DNA from: Streptomyces spinoverrucosus
GTDB taxonomy: Bacteria > Actinomycetota > Actinomycetes > Streptomycetales > Streptomycetaceae
Reading direction: 5' to 3'
NCBI RefSeq assembly: GCF_006539505.1
Contig: NZ_BJND01000062.1
Coordinates: 1-54,796 of the forward strand
DNA: 54,796 nucleotides
Shown: positions 41,177-49,133 of the stretch, piece by piece
How the letters are laid out: each line of letters begins with the position of its first letter
Position numbering within the stretch: the first letter of the stretch is position 1
Made by a program: the position numbers and the translations under genes
Notes under the pieces: generated by a model
Told to the model about the DNA's origin: nothing
Database searches by the model: none
The model's input: only the letters and a program-made list of their open reading frames with translations

Positions 41177-42448
41177 TTGTCCGAGGAACCCAGACTCACC
41201 ACCCGCAGAACGACACACCGCCGCATCCCGCGCCTCGTTGTCGTCGCACTGCCGCTCGCCCTCGCCGGTCTGCTGTCGCTGCTGATCTCCGGCAACGCGC
41301 TCCGGCCGTTCGAACGGATCACGGTCATCGAGTCGCGGATGGCGTCCAAGTCCGACTACTTCAAAGATCCCGAAGTGAAACGGCTGTTACTCAAGCACGG
41401 CATCCGCGTGGACATACGCCGCCTCGGCTCACGAGGCATCGCCACCCGCTCCTTGAACGGCCTGGACGTCGTCTTCCCGTCCGGTCAGCCCGCCGCGAAG
41501 CTGATCCTGGACCGGCCGGACGACACCGGGCAGTCGGTGCGCCCCTTCGTCTCCCCGCTGGCCCTCGGCAGCTTCCGCGACTACGCGGAGACCCTGGTGA
41601 AGGCGGGCGTGGCCAAACGGCAGCCGTCGACGAGCGGGGAACCGACCCTCTACTACGACCTCGACATGGCGAAGTTCATGACCCTGCTCGACGGCGTGGA
41701 CGACGAGAACAACCCCAGGGACGGCGAGGGCAGCGACGCGGACACCTGGAACGGCATCGGCTTCAAAGCCGTCACCGGCGAAAAGCGCAGCAACAGCGGC
41801 AGCGTCCTGGTACGTACGTCCAACGTCTGCGAGTCCAACTCCGCCGGCACCTATCTGAGCCTGCTCGCCTTCGTCGCCAACAACGAGAAGACCCCGGGGT
41901 CGAGCGACCCCAACAATCCCCGGCGCGTCAAGGAGGAGGTGGACCGGGTCGCCGCGAAGATCAAGCCCCTCGTCAGCCTGCAGGGCATGTGGGCCGACGA
42001 GCAGGCCGACAGCTACTTCTCCGCCCTCGGCGAATCCATAGCCTCCATAGCCCTGATCTACGAGCACCAGTACCTGGCCCACCAGATCGCCCACCACGAA
42101 AAGCACGGCGAGCAGGACACCAACCGCGTCCTGCTCTACCCCAGGCCCTACGCACTCACCGAACCGCAGCTCATCTCCCTCAGCCCCAAGGGCGACCGGC
42201 TGGTCGAGCTGATCAGGGAGGACGAGGAGCTGCGCCGGCGGGCGCTGGAGCTGGGCTTCCGCATCCGCTTCTCCGGTGAGAGCGGCGCCAGCGAGGAACT
42301 GGACAAGTACCTCCAGGACCACGGCATCCAGAAGCCGGTCCCCAACCGCGACCAGACCAAGGCGCTCGAACCCGACCTGGACATCCTGCAGGACATCATC
42401 AACTACGTCGGCGACTGCCCACCGCCCAACCCGGACGGCTCTGCATGA
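41177..42448 (+). CDS. membrane-anchored extracellular protein, first gene of the VWA module
   Basis: 423 residues. The N-terminal helix (LVVVALPLALAGLLSLLISG) anchors an extracytoplasmic domain with solute-binding-protein character (VDIRRLGSRGIATRSLNGLD, VSPLALGSFRDYAETLVKAG). Start codon TTG 41177 follows AGGAGGG. Codon 71 (41387-41389) is TTA, the rare leucine codon read by bldA tRNA in streptomycetes, so translation may wait for development. The stop overlaps the VWA lipoprotein start (ATGA). Ligand unknown; the family was not recognised by name. Confidence 0.82.
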   Translation: MSEEPRLTTRRTTHRRIPRLVVVALPLALAGLLSLLISGNALRPFERITVIESRMASKSDYFKDPEVKRLLLKHGIRVDIRRLGSRGIATRSLNGLDVVFPSGQPAAKLILDRPDDTGQSVRPFVSPLALGSFRDYAETLVKAGVAKRQPSTSGEPTLYYDLDMAKFMTLLDGVDDENNPRDGEGSDADTWNGIGFKAVTGEKRSNSGSVLVRTSNVCESNSAGTYLSLLAFVANNEKTPGSSDPNNPRRVKEEVDRVAAKIKPLVSLQGMWADEQADSYFSALGESIASIALIYEHQYLAHQIAHHEKHGEQDTNRVLLYPRPYALTEPQLISLSPKGDRLVELIREDEELRRRALELGFRIRFSGESGASEELDKYLQDHGIQKPVPNRDQTKALEPDLDILQDIINYVGDCPPPNPDGSA

Positions 42449-44019
42449 CAAGGCTCGTACGCGCCGTGACGGCCTCGCTCACCCTGGTCCTCCTCGCCGG
42501 CCTTACCTCCTGCACCCAGGACCAGGACCCGGTCACCCTCCAGGTCATCGCCAGCCCCGAACTCGCCGACATCGAGCCGCTGCTGGACGAGCTGGAGGAG
42601 GACACGGGCGTCGCGCTGGAGATGGAGTACGAGGCGGACGCGGACCTCGAAGGGCAGTACCCGGGCAGCCCGGGGTACGACCTGGCGTGGCTCGCCTCGG
42701 ACCGCTCCTTCCTGCTCCGCGTCCAGGACTCCGAGGGCGCCCTGACCCGGCCCGAGACCACCCCGATCATGCGCTCACCGGTCGTCGTCGGCCTCGAACC
42801 CGACATCGCCGACAAGCTGAGCAAGGCCGCCCCCGAGGGCCGGATCTCCTGGGCGGACGTGGCGGACGCCGCCGCCGACGGCACCGTACGGTTCGGGATG
42901 GCCGACCCCCGGCGCAGCGACACCGGCCGCGCCGCGCTCGTCGGCGTCGCCACCGCCGCCGCCGGCACCGGACGCGCACTGCGCCAGGAGGACGTCTCCT
43001 GCGACCGGCTGCGGGGCTTCCGCTCCGGCCAGAGCCTCACCGCGGACAGCTCCCGGGACCTGATCGACGCCTACCTGAGCAAGCCCGGCGGCACCAACGC
43101 GGTGATCGCGCACGAGGCGGAGCTGCTGTCGCTGAACGCCGACGACCGGCGCGGCGAGCCCCTGCGGATCGTGCACCCCGACGACGGCATGGTGCTCTCC
43201 GACTTCCCGCTGCTGCTGCTCGACCAGGAGCAGCGGTCGGCGTACCGCAGGGTGGTGGACTGGCTGCTGAGCGACGACACCCAACGCGAGCTCATGGAGC
43301 GCACCTTCCGGCGCCCGGTCAACGAGGACGTCGAACCCTCCGAGCAGCTGCGCACGGACGTCGGCAACGCGCTCTCCTTCCCCGACAGCCTCTCCATCGT
43401 CCAGCAGCTGATCACCGACTACGGCGACCCCAACAGCCGCACCGCCGACCAGGTCGTCTTCGTCCTCGACTTCTCGACGTCGATGCGCGGCGAGCGGATG
43501 GCCGACCTGCGCGCCGCCTTCGCCGGGCTGAGCGGCGCCGACGAGACCTCCACCGGCAAGTTCGCCCGCTTCTACCGGGGCGAGCGGCTCACCGTCGTCC
43601 GGTTCGGCGGCCGGGTATTGGAGGAGCGTACGGTGACCGTGCGCGGCGACGCCGACCTCCGTACCCTCAACCAGCTGGTCGCCGAAGGCGGTTACGACGA
43701 CGCCACCGCCGTATGGACCGCCCTCGACCGGGGCTACCGCATCGCCACCGACGCCGTACGCGACGACCCCGCACGGCCCGTCGCGATCGTGCTGATGACC
43801 GACGGCGAGAACAACGCGGGCATCACCTACGAGGAGTTCCTGCGCCGCCACGACTCCCTCGGCAGCGACGCCGACGCGGTGCCCACCTTCCCCGTCCATT
43901 TCGGAGAGGCCGACGCGGCGGCCCTCAAGCGCGCCGCCGCCGCGACCGGCGGCCGCATGGTCGACGCGGGCCTCTCCTCCCTCTCCGACGCGTTCAAGGA
44001 GATCCGTGGGTGTCATTGA
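42445..44019 (+). CDS. solute-binding and VWA domain lipoprotein
   Basis: 524 residues. Lipobox LLAGLTSC (Cys23) directs lipidation. Residues about 30-300 resemble a type-2 periplasmic-binding domain (VTLQVIASPELADIEPLLDE, GRISWADVADAAADGTVRFG). Residues about 335-520 form a VWA domain with MIDAS motif DFSTSMRGERM and later IVLMTDGENNAGI, which bind a metal ion and protein partners. It stands on the outer membrane face and probably couples solute sensing to protein binding. No permease or ATPase is next to it. Confidence 0.87.
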   Translation: MTRLVRAVTASLTLVLLAGLTSCTQDQDPVTLQVIASPELADIEPLLDELEEDTGVALEMEYEADADLEGQYPGSPGYDLAWLASDRSFLLRVQDSEGALTRPETTPIMRSPVVVGLEPDIADKLSKAAPEGRISWADVADAAADGTVRFGMADPRRSDTGRAALVGVATAAAGTGRALRQEDVSCDRLRGFRSGQSLTADSSRDLIDAYLSKPGGTNAVIAHEAELLSLNADDRRGEPLRIVHPDDGMVLSDFPLLLLDQEQRSAYRRVVDWLLSDDTQRELMERTFRRPVNEDVEPSEQLRTDVGNALSFPDSLSIVQQLITDYGDPNSRTADQVVFVLDFSTSMRGERMADLRAAFAGLSGADETSTGKFARFYRGERLTVVRFGGRVLEERTVTVRGDADLRTLNQLVAEGGYDDATAVWTALDRGYRIATDAVRDDPARPVAIVLMTDGENNAGITYEEFLRRHDSLGSDADAVPTFPVHFGEADAAALKRAAAATGGRMVDAGLSSLSDAFKEIRGCH

Positions 44020-44758
44020 TGGTCAGTGGTGGGGCCTGTGGTGGCCGTGGCTGCTCGTCTGGGCCGCCACGGCGGCGAGCTTCGCCATCGTGCTCGGATA
44101 CGGATGGCGGCGCCTGCGCAACCGGCGCAAGCCGGGCGGGACACACCTCGACATGTGCTTCTACCTGCACAAGCAGCGCGTCATGGACATCTACGAGGTC
44201 GGCGGCTTCGCCCAGTCCCTGAGCCAGGAGGTCGCCCACCGGCTCCAGGTGCAGAACAACTACGGGCTGTGGGGCAGGCTCTTCTTCTGGATGGGCAAGG
44301 CGGAGCGCGGCGTCACCCGGGAGCAGGTCACCACCTACCTCCGCGAGGCCAACCCCATGAACGTCATCGGCGTCGTCATGGACGCCATGCGCAAGGAGGA
44401 CCGCGTCGTGGACGCCGACCTCATCGAGGGCGACCTCGTCCTCAACCGGGAGAGCGCGGACCGGCTGAGCCGCCGATACCCCGACGGGGAGATCCCCCTC
44501 AGCGCCCTGGGGCTGGCGTACGTCTCCGTCACCGGCGGCTTCACCGCGAAACGGGAGGAGAACGGCGTACGCCTCAGCGCCCCGTACGGCGCCGGCGCGC
44601 ACGTGGAGATCATGTGCTTCGAGGCCCAGGGCCGTGGCGACTTCCACGAGGACCACTACTACACCGGCAAGTTCACCGCCCGCTGCCTGGGCAAGGTCCT
44701 GGCCTGGGACGAGGGCCAGAAGAAACTGACCCTCGACCCGGTCGCCATCTTCCGCTGA
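44006..44758 (+). CDS. single-helix membrane-linked protein, third gene of the VWA module
   Basis: 250 residues. One helix (WPWLLVWAATAASFAIVLGY) is followed by a soluble part with no recognised family (THLDMCFYLHKQRVMDIYEV, LGLAYVSVTGGFTAKREENG). By the positive-inside rule (WRRLRNRRK after the helix) this part lies in the cytoplasm. GTG 44006 overlaps the VWA gene by 14 bases, with AAGGAG upstream. It may be the inner component of the surface module. Confidence 0.8.
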   Translation: MGVIDGQWWGLWWPWLLVWAATAASFAIVLGYGWRRLRNRRKPGGTHLDMCFYLHKQRVMDIYEVGGFAQSLSQEVAHRLQVQNNYGLWGRLFFWMGKAERGVTREQVTTYLREANPMNVIGVVMDAMRKEDRVVDADLIEGDLVLNRESADRLSRRYPDGEIPLSALGLAYVSVTGGFTAKREENGVRLSAPYGAGAHVEIMCFEAQGRGDFHEDHYYTGKFTARCLGKVLAWDEGQKKLTLDPVAIFR

Positions 44759-44762
44759 GCCG

Positions 44763-45773
44763 TCAGCAGTTCAGCTCGGCCAGCACCCGCAGGGTGTGCG
44801 GGTCCGGGGCCAGCACCAGCAGGTCGGTCACCGGGCCCTTGCGCCACAACTCCAGCCGCTGCGCTATGCGTTCCCGCGGCCCGACGAGCGAGATCTCGTC
44901 CGCGAACGCGTCCGGCACCGCCCGCACGGCCTCCTCCCGCCGCCCGGCGAGGAACAGCTCCTGGATCCGCCGGGCCTCCTCCTCGTACCCCATGCGCGCC
45001 ATCAGCTCGGCGTGGAAGTTGCGCCGGGCGTGCCCCATGCCGCCGATGTAGAAGCCCAGCATCGCCTTGACCGGCAGCAGCCCCTCGGCGACGTCCCGGC
45101 AGACCCGCGCCTGCGCCATGGGCGCGACGAGGAAGCCCTCGGGAGCGCCCCCAAGAGAGGGCTCGTACACATCGGTGCGCAGCGGCGACCAGTACAGCGG
45201 CAGCCAGCCGTCGGCGATCCGGGCGGTCTGCGCGATGTTCTTCGGGCCCTCGGCGCCGAGGAGGATGGGCAGGCCGGGGCGGAGCGGGTGGGTGATCGGC
45301 TTGAGCGCCTTGCCGAGGCCGGTAGCGTCCGGGCCCCGGTAGGGATGGGCGTGGAACCGCCCGTCGACCTCGACGGGGGCCTGCCGCTTGAGCACCTGCC
45401 GCACGACATCGACGTACTCCCGGGTCGCGGTCAGCGGCGAGGACGGGAACGGCCGCCCGTACCAGCCCTCCACCACCTGCGGCCCGGACAGCCCCAGCCC
45501 CAGCATCATCCGCCCGCCGGAAAGGTGGTCGAGGGTGAGGGCGTGCATGGCGGTGGTCGTCGGCGAGCGGGCGGCCATCTGGGCAACCGCCGTGCCAAGT
45601 TTGATGGTTGACGTGTGGGCGGCGATCCAGGTGAGCGGGGTGAAGGCGTCCGAGCCCCACGACTCGGCGGTCCACACGGAGTCGTAACCGAGCCGCTCGG
45701 CCTCCCGCGCGAGCGCCACATGGTCGGGGGAGGGGCCACGGCCCCAGTAGCCGAGCGCGAGACCGAGCCGCAT
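44763..45773 (-). CDS. LLM-class F420-dependent oxidoreductase
   Basis: 336 residues. MRLGLALGYWGRGPSPDHVA, VWTAESWGSDAFTPLTWIAA and LGTAVAQMAARSPTTTAMHA are the luciferase-like TIM-barrel pattern, with LGLGLSGPQVVEGWYGRPF following, as in actinobacterial F420-dependent enzymes. It transfers hydride from or to F420; substrate unknown. ATG 45773 has an AGGAGG site. It converges on the VWA module with only four bases between stops. Confidence 0.9.
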   Translation of the reverse strand: MRLGLALGYWGRGPSPDHVALAREAERLGYDSVWTAESWGSDAFTPLTWIAAHTSTIKLGTAVAQMAARSPTTTAMHALTLDHLSGGRMMLGLGLSGPQVVEGWYGRPFPSSPLTATREYVDVVRQVLKRQAPVEVDGRFHAHPYRGPDATGLGKALKPITHPLRPGLPILLGAEGPKNIAQTARIADGWLPLYWSPLRTDVYEPSLGGAPEGFLVAPMAQARVCRDVAEGLLPVKAMLGFYIGGMGHARRNFHAELMARMGYEEEARRIQELFLAGRREEAVRAVPDAFADEISLVGPRERIAQRLELWRKGPVTDLLVLAPDPHTLRVLAELNC

Positions 45774-45823
45774 GCCTGCCTCCTGACGGTCTGTCAGCCG
45801 AGCGGGGCGACGACTGTACGACA

Positions 45824-45855
45824 ACGGCCCCCCGCCCGGAAGGGCGAGGGGCCGT
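45824..45855 (-). terminator. intrinsic terminator of the Pro/Gln/Tyr-rich membrane protein gene
   Basis: A 14-bp stem with one mismatch (45824-45837 with 45842-45855) and the 4-base loop GGAA lies just downstream of the stop at 45872. TTG follows on the minus strand. Confidence 0.75.
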
Positions 45856-45871
45856 ACGTACGGCGGGCAGG

Positions 45872-46678
45872 TCAGCCGCGCTGGATACCGGTCGTGTCCT
45901 GAAGCACACCCCGGCGGCCGTCCTGTGTCTGCGCGACCAGCGCCGGACCGCGCTGCTCGACGGCCAGGTACCAGGTGCCCGGCGCCAGTTCGGCGATCGG
46001 GGTGGGCGAGCCGTCCTCCGCGAACAGCGGGCGCGGCACCGGCACGGCGAACCAGAACGGCGAGAAGTCGGCGGCGGGCGGCTGCGGCTGGCCGTAGGGC
46101 TGACCGGGCTGGCCCGGCTGCGGCTGGCCGTAACCGGCGGGCTGCGGGGCGCCGGGGTAGCCGTAACCGCCCTGCGGCTGGCCGCCGTAGGGCGGCTGGG
46201 GGGCGGCGGGACGGGGGGCCGGGATGAGGGCGCCCTTGAGGGCCGGGACCAGCGGGGTGGCGATCGCGGCGGCGGCCATGACGAGGGTGGCGACCAGGGC
46301 GAGGATCAGGCCGATACCGGCGTCGGGGCCGTCGGAGGAGCCGCTGCCGAAGTTGTTGGCGGCGCTCGCCGGGTCGAAGACGTTGCCGAGCGCGCTCCAC
46401 GCGGCGAACACCGTGAAGGCGACGCCGAACTGACCGAGGTCGAGCCCCGCGACCTTCGGGGCCTGCGGCAGCCCACGGCCGACGACGACGAGTGCGGCGC
46501 CGATGACGCCCGCCAGCACGACGCTCATCAGCACCGGGCCGCTGCCCCACAGGCTGGGCATGTCCAGGCCCTCCGGCGCACCGTCGGACGAGTAGAAGTC
46601 GAGGAACGACGCGATGAACAGCAACACCGCTGCTCCGATCACCACGCCGTCGCCTCGAGTGAGGGAGCGGATATTCAC
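45872..46678 (-). CDS. membrane protein with Pro/Gln/Gly/Tyr-rich linker
   Basis: 268 residues. Four membrane helices (VVIGAAVLLFIASFLDFYSS, VLMSVVLAGVIGAALVVVG, FGVAFTVFAAWSALGNVF, GIGLILALVATLVMAAAA) precede a repetitive linker with QPQGGYGYPGAPQPAGYGQP-like units and a small C-terminal beta-rich domain (FSPFWFAVPVPRPLFAEDGS ... QTQDGRRGVLQDTTGI). Similar architecture is known for DUF5336-like actinobacterial membrane proteins. Function unknown. The start is GTG 46678; its terminator lies at 45824-45855. Confidence 0.82.
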   Translation of the reverse strand: MNIRSLTRGDGVVIGAAVLLFIASFLDFYSSDGAPEGLDMPSLWGSGPVLMSVVLAGVIGAALVVVGRGLPQAPKVAGLDLGQFGVAFTVFAAWSALGNVFDPASAANNFGSGSSDGPDAGIGLILALVATLVMAAAAIATPLVPALKGALIPAPRPAAPQPPYGGQPQGGYGYPGAPQPAGYGQPQPGQPGQPYGQPQPPAADFSPFWFAVPVPRPLFAEDGSPTPIAELAPGTWYLAVEQRGPALVAQTQDGRRGVLQDTTGIQRG

Positions 46679-46836
46679 TTCAGGTCCTTCGTAGGTCGTC
46701 TCGTCGTCGGTAGAGGCGTCGCTGTCACCATGTCGCCGTAAGGCCCCGGTGCGAAGCGCGGGGGTGGCCCCTCATCGTAGGGATGACACTATCGTCCGTC
46801 CGGACGACCTGTCCGCCGGGATGATCGCGCCGGGCA

Positions 46837-47790
46837 CTACCCGCGCAGGAAACTCACGATTCCCTCAGAGATCCCTTGCGCCGCCTTCTGCCGCCAGGCT
46901 CCGCTGATCAGCAGGGCCGCGTCCTTGCTATCGCGCATGTTGCCGCACTCGATGAAGACCTTCGGAACCGTTGACAGATTGAGACCGCCCAGGTCCTGAC
47001 GCGTGACGAGACCGGTGCCGCCGCCGACGTAGTTGGCGGGCGCGCTGCCGGTGACGCGGACGAAGCTGCCTGCGATGCGCTCACCGAGTTCGCGTGACGG
47101 CGCGACGATCGGCCGGGTGTCGGCGGCGCCCGCGTGCACGGACGCCGGGAGGATGACGTGGAACCCGCGGTTGCCCTTCCCGGACCCGTCCGCGTGGATG
47201 GAGACGACCGCGTCGGCCTTCGCCTCGTTGCCGATCCGCGCCCGCTCGTCGATGCACGGCCCGTACGTCCGGTCGCCGTTCTGCGTCAGTTTCACCGTGG
47301 CGCCCTGCTCTTGCAGGAGGGTGCGCAGCTTGCGGGCGACGTCGAGGGTGAACTCGGCTTCCGTGTAGCCCGCGTTGGTCGCCGTGCCGGTGGTGTCGCA
47401 CTCCTTCCAGTTCGTCCCGATGTTCACCTTGCGGTTGATCTCGGCCGTGTGCTGGAAGTTGTGCGGGTTGTGACCCGGGTCGATGACGACGACCTTGCCC
47501 CTGAGTGGCGCCGCGGCGGAAGGGGCGGGTGCGGGCTCGGCGCCGGTGGACGTGGCGGAGGCGGTGGGCTTCGCGCTCGACGGGGACGCGGGCGACGGGG
47601 ACGCCTGGGGCGTCGAGGGTGCCTTGGCCTCCGTACGCCCCGACCCCGATCCGCCGGTGTCACCCACCGCCTCGTACACCAGCCAGCCGAGCAGTGCGCC
47701 GGGCACCAGGGCTGCGACGGCGACGGTCATCGCCCCGCGGCGACGGCGGCGGGGCGCGGGCGAATCGAACTCCGGACCTGTGTACGACAC
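46837..47790 (-). CDS. N-acetylmuramoyl-L-alanine amidase (amidase_3)
   Basis: 317 residues. A short cytoplasmic N-terminus with RRRRR, one membrane helix (AMTVAVAALVPGALLGWLVY), and a Pro/Ser/Thr linker precede the Zn-dependent amidase: VVVIDPGHNPHNFQ (Zn His), YTEAEFTLDVARKLRTLL (second ligand Glu), SIHADGSGKG (third His), and VFIECGNMRDSKDAALL (catalytic Glu). It cleaves the amide between muramic acid and the stem peptide outside the cell. GTG 47790 follows GGTGG. Confidence 0.93.
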   Translation of the reverse strand: MSYTGPEFDSPAPRRRRRGAMTVAVAALVPGALLGWLVYEAVGDTGGSGSGRTEAKAPSTPQASPSPASPSSAKPTASATSTGAEPAPAPSAAAPLRGKVVVIDPGHNPHNFQHTAEINRKVNIGTNWKECDTTGTATNAGYTEAEFTLDVARKLRTLLQEQGATVKLTQNGDRTYGPCIDERARIGNEAKADAVVSIHADGSGKGNRGFHVILPASVHAGAADTRPIVAPSRELGERIAGSFVRVTGSAPANYVGGGTGLVTRQDLGGLNLSTVPKVFIECGNMRDSKDAALLISGAWRQKAAQGISEGIVSFLRG

Positions 47791-47857
47791 GCCTGCCACC
47801 CTAGCGGCCGGGACGGCGACACCTGGTTCTCTGTACGTCTCAATGGGTGGCGGCCGG

Positions 47858-48508
47858 TCAGATCCCGTCGCCGGTGCGCCGCAGCACCCGCAGCGAGTCC
47901 GTTGCCGAGACCTCCGTGAAGGCGCCCGAGGCGAGGGCGCGGAGGTAGACGCGGTACGGGGCCTGGCCGGTGAACTCGTCGGCCGGGTCGGGGAAGACGT
48001 CGTGGATGACGAGCAGGCCGCCGTCCGCGACATGGGGCGCCCAGCCCTCGTAGTCGGCGGTGGCGTGCTCGTCGGTGTGGCCGCCGTCGATGAAAACCAG
48101 GCCGAGGGGGGTCCGCCAGACCTTCGCCACCTGAGGGGACCGGCCGACCAACGCCACCACGTGCTCCTCCAGGCCCGCCCGGTGCAGGGTGCGGCGGAAG
48201 GTGGGCAGGGTGTCCATCAGGCCGACCTCGGGGTCGACCGTCTCCGGGTCGTGGTAGTCCCAGCCCGGCTGCTGCTCCTCGCTGCCCCGGTGGTGGTCGA
48301 CGGTGAGCGCGGTGACGCCGGCCGCGCGGGCCGCGTCGGCGAGCAGGATCGTGGAGCGGCCGCAGTACGTGCCGACCTCAAGGAGGGGGAGCCCGAGCCG
48401 GGCGGCTTCCATGGCCGCCGCGTACAGGGCCAGCCCCTCACCCGTGGGCATGAACCCCTTCGCCGCCTCGAACGCGGCCAGGATCTCGGGCTTGGGCGCC
48501 GCGGTCAT
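47858..48508 (-). CDS. class I SAM-dependent methyltransferase
   Basis: 216 residues. PLLEVGTYCGRSTILLADAA is motif I, ALTVDHHRGSEEQQPGWDYH carries the ribose-binding acid, VFIDGGHTDEHATADYEGWA is a metal-site-like loop, and GLLVIHDVFPDPADEF follows. It resembles the TylF/cephalosporin hydroxylase-related group. Acceptor unknown. ATG 48508 was chosen by alignment of the opening EILAAFEAAKGFMPTGEGLA. Confidence 0.87.
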   Translation of the reverse strand: MTAAPKPEILAAFEAAKGFMPTGEGLALYAAAMEAARLGLPLLEVGTYCGRSTILLADAARAAGVTALTVDHHRGSEEQQPGWDYHDPETVDPEVGLMDTLPTFRRTLHRAGLEEHVVALVGRSPQVAKVWRTPLGLVFIDGGHTDEHATADYEGWAPHVADGGLLVIHDVFPDPADEFTGQAPYRVYLRALASGAFTEVSATDSLRVLRRTGDGI

Positions 48509-49133
48509 GGGCTGGGCCTTCCGGTCGTACGTGTGTCTGGGCGCCCCATGCTGCCGCACACCCGGTCGATGGGGTGACGGGGGGTGTGGGGTCGGGGGTC
48601 GGGTGGCTCGGGTCGTGTGTGCTTGGCGCGTGCGGCTGTGCCCTCGGTCGTTGTGGTGGCTGGGGGTGTGGGGATGGGTGTCGGGTGGCTCGGGGCGTGA
48701 ATGCCTGGCGCGTGCGGCTGCGCCCTCGGTCGATGTGGTGGCTGGGGTGCGGGCGGCTCAGGGCGTGGCCGCCTCGCGCTTGCTGCCGCACCCCCGGTCG
48801 ATGCGGTGACCGGGGGTGCGGAGAGGGGGCTGGGCTGGGTCGTGTTGCGGTGCCTGCGGTTGGTGCGGTGACCCGGGGCTCGGGTGGGCTCAGGCCATGA
48901 CTGCCTGGCCCATGCTGCTGCGCCTGCGGTTGATGCCGTGACGGGCGTGCGGAGACGGGGGTTCAGGCGGGCTCAGGCCGTCACCGCCTCGGCGGGTTGC
49001 GGACTGGGCGCTGGGGGCGTGGCCGGTGGCCTGGGTGGCGAGGACGTAGCGGGTGGGCTCAGCCATGGCTGTCTGTCCCATGCTGCCGCGCCTGCGGTTG
49101 ATGCCGTGACCGGGCGTGCGGGGAGACGGGGGT
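48509..49133. repeat. 625-base GC-rich region of degenerate repeats and a partial duplication
   Basis: No gene is supported. Degenerate units such as GCGTGCGGCTGCGCCCTCGG and CTGCGCCTGCGGTTGATGCC recur through it. The segment 48910-49049 duplicates 49079-49254, the 3' end of the MFS gene and its downstream flank, with about 35-50 bases missing from the first copy. Open frames here are repeats of the neighbour. Confidence 0.75.
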
